From assembly GCA_005223375.1 (NCBI GenBank), contig RXOD01004764.1, positions 1 through 18,525 of the forward strand: 18,525 nt of DNA. The letters are read 5' to 3'. The notes under the pieces are model-generated. The model worked only from the letters and a program-made list of their open reading frames with translations, was not told the origin of the DNA and made no database searches. Each line of letters opens with the position of its first letter. Position 1 is the stretch's first letter. Below are positions 10,101 through 17,837 of this stretch, piece by piece. This DNA comes from Amoebophrya sp. AT5.2. Taxonomy: Eukaryota > Sar > Dinophyceae > Syndiniales > Amoebophryaceae. The position numbers and the translations under genes are program-made.

Positions 10101-13100
10101 GGCGAAGCTGGTACCGACAAAAACCGCCAGGTGGTCGTGAAATGGCCGTCCGACTACCTTCCGCCGCACGCTCTAGGTACGTTGCAGAAAGATCCCGCGG
10201 AGTCTCCCGCAGCCCTTTTTCCTTACTCCCGTTTCCCGTACAGGATCGAGCCCGGGGTACTAGTTCGGTGCAAACAGGAAATCCCGGAGTATTGCAGTGA
10301 AAGGAGCCAAGATTTGAAGTTCGTTATGCAGACGTCGCAGACGTTCCGGATTTCGTCGCACGCGCGATGTCTGTACACGGATGTGGAGAAGGTGGTGAAG
10401 CAGTGCGAGAATGTGCTGCGGGAGGGCTTCTTTTCCAAGGATGACCCGGAGGTCGCTCAAAGAACTCAAACGGGTGGGTTTCTCTTTTCGAATAAAGTGC
10501 CGGTGTTGAAAGCGTGGGAATACATGGTGGGGCGGACCGATGCAGAGTGGAAGAAGGAGCTGCGAGATGAAAAGAGGCGGGACCTTGACGCTGCTGCTGC
10601 TGCTGGTGTGGGGGATAAGGACACAGGTGCAGATTACGCGTCCACGTTTTCGCTGTCCGACGATTCTCTGGCGCAGATTGAGACGTTCTTGGTCGACAGG
10701 ATGCAGCAACTTCGCTTAAACGAGCGCAGTAAACAAGGAGGTGCCGGAGGACAAACCAGTGAAAACGAAGAACCAGCTCAGTCAAGCATCTTCTCAACGA
10801 GCAGCAGAAATACAGATGAAAGTAGCACATCCGCATCTCGCGAAGAGATAAGCAGCCGCAGCAAGAAGAAGGCGGGCGTGGATGGGATTTCGAGCGGTAG
10901 CTGTCGGAAATTCAAGCACCCCTTTGGTGACGAGAGCTTTTCGCTGTTTCGCGTGCGCGACTTGGTGCTTGGCGGGCCCGAGACGAATACAGCTGGAAGA
11001 ACCTCCGCAAGAGGGCAAAAGGATCAGCCAACCCTGGATGAACTCGCACCAGGCAGAGGCAATCTATTCGCGAGACAGTTCGTTGACAACCTAATCCTGC
11101 CCCACCCGCCGAAGACGAAGGAACAGCAGAACGCGCAGAAGATGACCCTCCGTTTTCGCGCGCTGGTGGACCGTGAGAGGGGCCAGTGGGCGCGGCTTTT
11201 CATGTATTTCGGAAGGGAGTTTGTCGCAGATCTGCGGGAGACGGTGGAGCCGTTTCTTAGCAGCTGTGTCGACCAGCGGGTGTTCCGGATTCTCTTCCTG
11301 GAGGTGCTCGAAGTGTTGAGTCGTACCTCCCCGTCTACTCCGCGGTTGCAGAAAGAATCCAAACCCGCGGAAGCATCTGCCGAGCTCTCGCCACACCGTG
11401 CCGCACTCGTCAACGTGCGTGTTTTTGAAACCAACGCGATCGGACGTCAACCACACCCGTTGCACGACACAGGAGACGCGCCTGCTGCTTCGAGCACGAA
11501 AGTATCCCCCGAAGGACTACAACCTACGTCGGCGTCTGAAAAAGGAAAACGAACAACGCGCGACGACGAAATTAGCATTAGTCGAGCGGCGGAAGCGAAA
11601 GCTGCGCGTGGTGGAGTGCACGCGGATGACGACGAGTCTCCTACGTCGCCGTTTCCGAGTTTGTTCGACTACGCACTTCGGGCAAAGGCAAACGTGAGAC
11701 CGAGCACCAGAGCAGCGCCTGTGGTGAACTATTCTGGGTCGAATGACAGCATCAGTGGACCGCAGCATGAAGATTTTTCGACCAACACGATCGAGCCCGA
11801 CGAGCTGCCGCCTCCCCCTCCGCAGCGCTTTCCGTTCGCGCCGATCGCGGTCCCAAAGGCCGACGGTGCACAAAAGGATGGGCGTCTAGACTACCTGAGG
11901 GACGTGGATGATGCGTTTCTAAAAAACATGATCTCGGGCTGGCCAGCGCACACCCAGGAGGATCCCTTGCGCGCGCTCAGCTACGGCAAGAAAGAGGCGC
12001 TCATGGCGACGAAGACGCGCGTCGCCAGCGTGTTCAGCAGTGCCGGTGGGTCGCCTGGTTTAGCGTCGGACTTACTTATTTCTGGTCCGGGTTCTTCCGC
12101 GGAAGGCGCCAGGTTCGTTGTCCAGCAGTCTCCACTGATGAGTGAAGGCAGCACAACTTCCCAAGGTAGTACCGAAACAGGTGCAAGAAGTTCTGGTGGT
12201 CGTGCTAGGACGACAAAATTCCCAGCGAGTACCGCAATTCTGCTCCCGGAATACCTGTCGCAAGACCGGACTGCGCCGCAGCTAATGATGGTCCTCGGGG
12301 ACGACGGCCTGCGGGACGTGGAAGTCCGCATCTTTCTGAATGGCAGGAATGCGGACCGACTGATGTATGCGAGCTATAAAAAGCAGCCGTCGGATTTATT
12401 GCCGAACGCTGCTCATTCGGAGGCACGCACGGCTTCCGCCCCAGGGGATGGCACAGCGGAACGAGGTCCTGACGGGGAGGGGGGCCCTGTTGTGGTAGGC
12501 CTCACAACCCCAGAAAACGAGAAGGTGGACCTTTTCACAGGACTCCCGCCCGACCTAACATTCGATCGAGAAGTGCTTGGTGGTTCGGTGTCGCGTGAAG
12601 CCCGCGCGGCGGTTCCCGCTGCGAGCACGGTAACGGGGCTCCTTTCGGCTGCGATGGAAGGCGCGGGGGCATCCTCAGAGAGTACTAGACCGCCATACTT
12701 CAATCCCCTGCTCCCTGCGTCCACCCCATGGGCTACCTCGCCTGCTCCGGCGTCGCCATTGTCGTTTCTGAAAGGGTATGGAGGCGCGATAGCCGATAGC
12801 GTCATCGATCGCGCCGCGGCATTGGCGCAGGAGCTCGTTCCGCAGGTAGCTGACGTCTCCCCGTCGACGTCCTCCATGAATAAACTGACGCCAGAGGTAG
12901 AAAGCAGCGCGAAGAACCCGGAGAACGACGACGAGGAGTACGTGTTCGATAAATCGATTGACTTCAGCTTCAACTTCCCGGCTTCGGCGGATGTGCAGGC
13001 GGAGGGTCGAAATATGCTCGCGGCCATCGCGTACACTCTGGACCGGACCGTGAGGGCTCCCCAGTACGACCCCGCGTGGATCGCGGCCTTTCGGGAAATG

Positions 13101-16100
13101 CTGGCGGCAGGGTCCGCTCCAGCAGGGCGGGCCAAGACTCTGGAGGAACAGGAGGGCCAGGAGACGGTCGTGCGAGAAGATGAAGAGGCTGAAGATGTAA
13201 CTACCATGCGAGACGTCGACGCGGCATTCTCACTCGCGCAAATCGTGATGACGCACGAAGAAGGGCCAGCAACGCGAAAAGACTTCATGAAGGATATCAG
13301 CAAGTTTCGCCAAAAGAAGACGGCCACGGCGTCGGAGCCGGAGGGCGAAACGGAAGCAAGCGCGTCACGGCGTACGCTCATGAAATACTACCACGATGGC
13401 AACGTCGCTTTCCTGCATACCGCGCTTGGGAACTGTCAGCGGAAGCTCCTGGACAAGCTCGAAACCCCATCGAAACCGAAAAAGCAAAAAGCCAAAAAGC
13501 CAGCCTCGACGACAGCAGATGTTGCACCGCAGCGGAACACTGGCACTGCTGCTGCCGACGTGGCGATGAACTCTACGAGCAGGAGCAATGTGACAGATGA
13601 AGCAGCGAATGCGGGACGAGAAGGAGACCTCGGCCGAGCCCGGACACCAGCATCGCCGTCCCCGTCACCTCCTCCTTCGCCTTCTCGAGCACGTAACCCG
13701 CCTAGGAACGCCGACCGGCGATCTGCCGACAAAAAAGCGAGAAGGAGTCCTTCTACTGCAAGAATTCCGGCGCTGCCTACGTTCGCGCAGCTTTCGCACA
13801 TGGTGTACCTGCTTTCCTGGACCGGCGTCGAGTTGGAGTCGGATGCGGAGAAGCAGCGGCGCATCGACTACTTTTTCGACTTTCAGGAGGCCCTGCAGCT
13901 GGTCGTCCCGCACATGTTCCGGCAGGTGAACAGTTTTCAACACCTCCGGCCGTTGAAAAAATCGCAATCTTCGAAATCCACCTCGTCTCAATCAACTGAG
14001 CAGCAGGAGGACCTCGATGGTGGTGGCCGTCGCGCGGCGGAGGAGGGGGTGGTGGATGTCTCGCTGTCGTTCTGGAACATCGCGGCGCAGATCGCCGACC
14101 GCATCGCGCAGCACTCCCGGGGGTTTTTCGAGGTGTGGCGGGCGAACGGGAGGAAGTTCGACGACTCCAGCGGCGCGCTCATGGAAAAACTGATCGCGAG
14201 CCTGGCCATCGAAACGGGCTACATCTTCCGGGACCTGTTTAACGACCCGAGGTGCGCGGACAGCCAAATGGTGGGACGGGGAGCGCCGTTCGAAAAGCCA
14301 ACCGCAGACCAAACGATGGGGAGCGGGTAATATTACTTAGCGAAAGCTTTAAGTGAAAGTGATTGGGTTTGTTCAACACAGTAAAAAAATGGTCTTCTAG
14401 GTTTCACCGACAGTATGAGATGGAGAGCAGAGCGGCCAGTTTGTTTCGTTTGGCGCGACGAAATGCAGGCGGCAGCGGCTCCACCTAAGTTTTTTTCCAC
14501 TAAACTAACGCACAGGTCTCACAACGTGCGACGGCTGCAGCCGGGCGAATCTGCCGACGAGGTGGTCTTTCGCGCTCCTTATGACCGTGAGGACGTCGAA
14601 GAGTACGGGCGCGCAGCCGCGGAAGCACGTGCTCGAAAAAAAAGAGAACAGGAAAGTGGCGCCAAAACCTCGAATGCTCCACCTTCGGAGCAACACACCG
14701 AGCACAACCTCCCTGAGCCCCGTCCTCAGGGGGGCGCTGCCGTTTGCCTCATATGGTGGGACCAGCGATCGTAAGTGTAACTGCAAGTCGTGCAAGTGGC
14801 TACTAGTGGTACAGTGAAATACTTTTTGGGGCTCTTCTGGGTCCCCTTTCCCTTTGAAGGTAGTCCTAAGCAAAGGGCTGTAGTACTACCTGGAGCGGCG
14901 GCGTTTTTCTGCGGTAGGCAGGCCTGGCACCGTTGCACCTTGCAGCCGACAGGACTACGGCGCCACTCTGTGAACGAGCCCTCTTGCGCCCTATAATTGC
15001 CAGGCTCTACCATCATTCTAGCCACTGGAGTACCTTGATTGATTTGCTCCCTCTACCCCCCCAAGATAGCTCTAGTGTTAGTGCCGCCTGCCTCTGATCC
15101 GCATCGAAAGGGGCATTTCTGGAACCGCCCCCGACGTCTTCGGGCCGGCTAGACTACTTCTGCGCGCCCTAATCGGCAGTCGCTACCCAATAAGTGAGCG
15201 GGACCCATTACAAATTCAGGACTTACCTCGAGCTATGGCCATCGATTACCATCGCTGGTCCCATCTTCATAGCTCACCCAGCATTTGTCTACGGTCGCGA
15301 TGCTGCGGCTGTCGGCTGGTGGCAGCGACCACCGCTGGTTTTCGTCGCCGAAGGTAATCTGGGAGACGATGCTGTTCATGGTGGAGATGACGCATCTGTA
15401 CGAAGTCGGGGTGATTGCGACACTAAGCGGCACGCCGGGGGGGGAAGAACGAGGTTGGGTGGCGCACGCGAAGGCGCATCGGGAGGGCGGAGGTGCCAGT
15501 ACAACTTCTACCGGTAGCAGTTTCACCGGTAGCAGTAGTTTTACCACCTCCGGCGCGTCGCAGCACCACAGCGATGCAGGAGGAGAGCCGGGGCTTGGGC
15601 TGCAACTGAACGCTCAAGCGCTGTTTGCGCTGGAGACGCACTTCCTGTCGCCGATGGTCCTTCACGACGTCTCACGGCTGTTTGCGGACGTCCCGGGGGT
15701 TTTGGTGAGGCCGCGCGCTCACAAGTCGGGAATCGCCGACGTTTCTCTGTGTGCGACGTTCACGTACGCAAATCCGGCCGCGGGTGGAGCCATGGGGCGC
15801 AGTGCGCCTGCTGCAGCCAGTAGTTCTTTTTCAGGGTTCTACTTCGGGCGCGGATCGCCGAGTACCGAGAAGTTCTGTTTCCAGGCAACCGAAACGGCGA
15901 CGGTGCTGCAATCCTGGACCGTCGCGGAATTCTACAAGGAGAAAGCAGCCGCCGTCGAACGTCTTCAAATACTGCACCCGGGAGATGAAATAAATGTTGG
16001 CGGTGCAGCATCGAAGCAGCAACACCCACGTCCGCTAACGGAGCTGGAAATGAAGTTTGTTCGTTTTTGCAACCGACATCCCTGTTTGTGGAGTGACGAC

Positions 16101-17192
16101 CACCTGATGAGGACGCTGCAGCAGGTTCACGAGCAGAATGTGGCTAGTGCGCCCGGGGGCCTGCTGTTGCAGCAAGAAATGCAGGGAGGTAGCCTCCCCG
16201 CTGGGACCGGAACAGGGCTCGGATACGCGTGGGAGCCCCTGTCCAGTAGTGGAGCGAAAGCGCTCCAATCCGAAACATCTTCAACCTCCTCCACCTCCGC
16301 AAACCCCCGAACTCTAGCCGACTCCTCGTCCGCGCTCGACCTGATTTTGTCGGACCACTTGCGCACGGTGAAGGTGCTGGCGCTGAAATTGCTGAATGGT
16401 GCAGGAGGGAGTGGGAGTTCTTCCCTCGCGTCGGAAGTGATCTACGTCTTGGACACGGACGTGCAGGTGGTCGCAACCTCCATTCCGGTGCTGGACTTCA
16501 TGGCGCGAAAGAGGTTCCAGGACCACGTGGACACCGTGAATCAGTTAGGCCCTGGCGGGGGTCGAGAGAGCCTGTTCGGCTCGGCGGCCCCAGGAGGAGC
16601 ACATCAAGGTCGTGGCGGAGGTGGAAATCATGGCGCGAACGGTGCCGCTCTTGTTCCGCAACTGGAGAAGAACCGGGAGATGCTGATCGCCTTAAGGGAA
16701 GGGCTCCTCGAGCGGATGACGTGGGAAAAAAGCGTGCGACCGGTGGAGGCAGTGGCAAAAATCGAAGATTCAGGTTCAACCGCGAGAGAAAGCACTAGCA
16801 CAGGAGCAGCCCCTGCTCCTCGAGCTCCCTCGCTCACGCCTGTTACCGCGTCCCATCTGGTCGATTTGCGGGTGTTGCAGCAGGTGTTTCGCACCAGCCT
16901 GTCGTTCACGGTGCGGAAGGAATTCGTGGAACGGATCGCGGCTGCGTCCCTCGTTTTTCAGAAGAAGGTCCCGGAAGCTGTGCTGAGGGAGAACAGCAAG
17001 AGGTGGTCGAAAATTTTCCGCCGGCGCGCCGAACTCGTGGACGCATTCCTGGCGCGGGCGGGATTGAAGAGCACACTCGAGTTTTTGTTCACAAACGGGC
17101 AGGACTTAGGGGGTGTACTCGGGCTGCCGAAAAACTTCGAGTGGCCGCTGTGGTGGTGCCAGGCGTGGGCGGGAAATGTGCTGCACTTGTGA
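4041..17192 (+). CDS. gene 2: giant secreted/membrane modular protein, unknown family, 4,135 aa as modelled
   Basis: Proposed exons are 4041-14326, 14516-14770 and 15326-17192; they sum to 12,408 nt, a multiple of three. The start ATG 4041 has A at -3 and opens a signal peptide (hydrophobic core IWCLGLVV, likely cut near residue 22). Next comes about 520 residues of low complexity: poly-Gly near 100, Asp/Ser tract near 110-135, Arg/Ser-rich parts. Hydrophobic segments are at about 581-600 (MVILALLGYYFFEFLI) and 771-793 (after a CCC and NGY). Conserved-looking blocks alternate with spacers, including DYWAQRDF...MVYYVTDL (about 1221-1260), FLGGNFHNSLFP (about 1575), CLYTDVEKVVKQCENVL (about 2110), LFMYFGREFVADL (about 2390) and MKYYHDGNVAFLHTALGN (about 3115). 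The gene 1-like region has RIDYFFDFQE (3274-3283), RC (3404-3405), NVRR (3432-3435), WE (3526-3527) and LETHF (3616-3620). YVLDTDVQV (3887-3895) faintly recalls a glycosyltransferase DxD strand. The C-terminus is ...GNVLHL. Function is not recognised. Confidence 0.65.
4341..4360 (+). repeat. poly-G run, G-quadruplex-type, coding poly-Gly in gene 2
   Basis: Eight G, then C, five G, T and five G in 20 nt on the coding strand, encoding part of AAGGGGGGGC. Four or more G-tracts with short loops meet the usual G-quadruplex pattern in DNA and mRNA. It lies about 300 nt after the start codon. Confidence 0.6.
5256..5267 (+). repeat. AGTAGAAGTAGA word in gene 2 spacer
   Basis: Identical to 1365-1376 in gene 1 and in the same codon phase (SRSR). 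Related words occur in other spacers: AGTAGAAGT at 7509-7517 with TTCTACTT at 7535-7542, and ACTTCTAC at 15504-15511. Confidence 0.45.
13791..14326 (+). other. gene 1-like blocks at the 3' end of gene 2 exon 1
   Basis: LSHMVYLLSW...RRIDYFFDFQEALQLVVPHM corresponds to gene 1 LGNIVHAWRT...KGVDFWWDFQEVARVLAHDV. VSLSFWNIAAQIADRI corresponds to VMLSFLLQTGSRLVQY. KLIASLAIETGYIFRDL...DPRC corresponds to NLIQPVLPHFAADVKHVY...DTRC. Order and approximate spacing are kept; gene 1 has an extra spacer between the second and third blocks. Confidence 0.7.
14327..14515 (+). other. intron 1 of gene 2 (GT-AG, phase 2, 189 nt)
   Basis: The donor is GAGCGG|GTAATATT; its first bases create the apparent stop TAA at 14328-14330. 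The 3' end has a T7-CC pyrimidine tract, CTAAC (branch-like) and CACAG at 14511-14515. Both sides are phase 2, so the frame continues as G-S-H-N-V-R-R. This places VR 29 residues after the RC anchor, against 24 in gene 1. Alternatives are a shorter intron ending at 14400 followed by a 42-nt mini-exon and a second intron from 14443, or an acceptor at 14413. Confidence 0.55.
14516..14770 (+). other. exon 2 of gene 2
   Basis: 255 nt encoding SHNVRRLQPGESADEVVFRAP, then a charged low-complexity part (Arg/Glu/Ala, then Pro/Glu/Gln). The NVRR...G...F..P pattern aligns without gaps with gene 1 SVRH...G...F..P. It ends in phase 2 just before a consensus GTAAGT. The last 17 nt belong to the inserted element at 14754. 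Confidence 0.55.
14754..14774 (+). repeat. left terminal inverted repeat
   Basis: TGGT, then GGGACCAGCGAT, C, GTAA. Its last four bases start the GTAAGT donor of gene 2 intron 2. Confidence 0.6.
14771..15325 (+). other. intron 2 of gene 2 (GT-AG, phase 2, 555 nt)
   Basis: The donor is CGATC|GTAAGT, a full consensus; reading through gives TAA at once. The acceptor proposed is GGTGGCAG|CGACC at 15325, the only nearby AG giving the phase needed to continue as S-D-H-R-W-F...KVIWE. That acceptor has a poor pyrimidine tract. A second AG at 15281 (CACCCAG) looks reasonable but would need a phase-0 donor, such as GTTTGC at 14742. The exact 3' end is therefore less certain than the donor. Confidence 0.5.
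15246..15266 (-). repeat. right terminal inverted repeat
   Basis: The reverse complement reads AGAT, GGGACCAGCGAT, G, GTAA. It matches the left repeat at 18 of 21 positions and is flanked on the outside by TCATA. Confidence 0.6.
15326..17192 (+). other. terminal exon of gene 2
   Basis: The frame is open from 15273 to TGA 17190-17192. It starts with the WE block (KVIWETMLFMVEMTHLYEVG), matching gene 1 AKELWEAVGVVMDAVFFLEN. A Gly/Ser/Thr spacer follows, then the LE block (LFALETHF...VSRLFADVPGVLV). Later parts are not matched clearly to gene 1: LTELEMKFVRFCNRHPCLW, EVIYVLDTDVQVV, a helical block SFTVRKEFVERIAAASLVFQ and a Trp-rich end (EWPLWWCQAWAG). It encodes residues 3514-4135 of the model. 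Confidence 0.7.
15510..15539 (+). repeat. 15-bp tandem duplication in gene 2 spacer
   Basis: ACCGGTAGCAGT occurs at 15510 and again at 15525, coding TGSSF-TGSSS. This is a short in-frame duplication inside a Ser/Gly/Thr spacer, consistent with replication slippage. Confidence 0.6.
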
Positions 17193-17837
17193 TGTCATTC
17201 ATTGGCGCCGTCTCCTCCGACAAATATTTTCGCGCTTTTTTGTCTACAAAGTGTAGGCTAAACGCCATGAGACGGGCGCGCGGGCATTATTATTTTGCAC
17301 AAAATCTAAAGACGCAGGAGCAGGACCAATTCTTTTCCAATAAAACACAATTAGGAAGTGAGCATTGATGATCTCTCTTGCTCAAGAAGTCACAGGATTC
17401 ACATTTTAGGTAGTAAACAAGACTGACGCTTACCATGCATCCACACAACAACGTCGCTCCGCATTGGCATAAACAGGAGCCGATGACCAGGTAGATTTTC
17501 AGTGCTGTTGCACATGAACCACCAGTGGATACGCTGGGACCGAAATTGCCGCACAACAAGCACGCTTTTACACTACTGAAGCGAGCGACGTGGCAACGTT
17601 CTGCCTGTTTTGCGACTGCTTCGTTTTTGACGCGGCACACCGTTTCGCTGTTCTAAGCCGAGATCTACCGTGTCGCCGTAGTAGTAGTTGTAGAGCAGAT
17701 TCACTCATGTTTGTAGTTTATCTCCCCTACCTAGTTCATCTCCCCTCTTCCATCATTCGTGCGCCGTGTCGTTCGAGTTGTTGTAGGGATCATCGGAGGT
17801 CGGTCGAGTGTTGCTGTTGCTCCTCCTCCTTCATCCA
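17193..17837. other. intergenic region between gene 2 and gene 3
   Basis: Holds the gene 2 3' UTR and poly(A)-type signal (17339), then AT-richer sequence with two ATCTCCCCT copies around 17720-17745 and GTAGTAGTTGTAG (17681-17693). A minus-strand Cys-rich frame (17290-17640) overlaps the poly(A) region but has only an internal ATG. No RNA gene is recognised. Confidence 0.55.
17339..17350 (+). terminator. putative poly(A) signal region of gene 2
   Basis: AATAAAACACAA lies 147 nt after the stop TGA at 17190 and is identical over 12 nt to the word after gene 1. It also supports 17192 as the true gene end: no AATAAA follows the apparent stop at 14328. Confidence 0.55.

Larger units (their letters stand above)
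14754..15266. mobile_element. 513-bp TIR element (introner-like / MITE-type), forms most of gene 2 intron 2
   Basis: The terminal inverted repeats are 21 bp, at 14754-14774 and 15246-15266. They match at 18 of 21 positions, including a perfect 12-bp core GGGACCAGCGAT, one mismatch, then GTAA. Immediately outside both ends, at the same 4-bp distance from the core, is TCATA (14749-14753 and 15267-15271), a probable 5-bp target-site duplication. No ORF in the element resembles a transposase, so it would be non-autonomous. The left TIR ends in the splice donor GTAAGT. This fits introners, DNA transposons known in several protists to carry splice sites in their TIRs. The family is not recognised. 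Confidence 0.6.

Noticed and set aside
12413..13381. 322-aa minus-strand ORF
   Set aside because: It lies opposite conserved gene 2 sequence and is Ser/Ala/Arg-rich, as expected for the complement of GC-rich coding sequence.
14401..14485. Mini-exon in another frame (FHRQYEMESRAASLFRLARRN), which at first seemed to match the gene 1 LE block
   Set aside because: The LE block of gene 2 is found further on, at 15621-15644, in the correct order. A single intron 14327-14515 keeps phase without this piece, so the similarity is probably compositional.
15194..15517. 107-aa plus-strand ORF across the right end of the element
   Set aside because: It overlaps the conserved WE-block frame in another phase and begins inside the inserted element.
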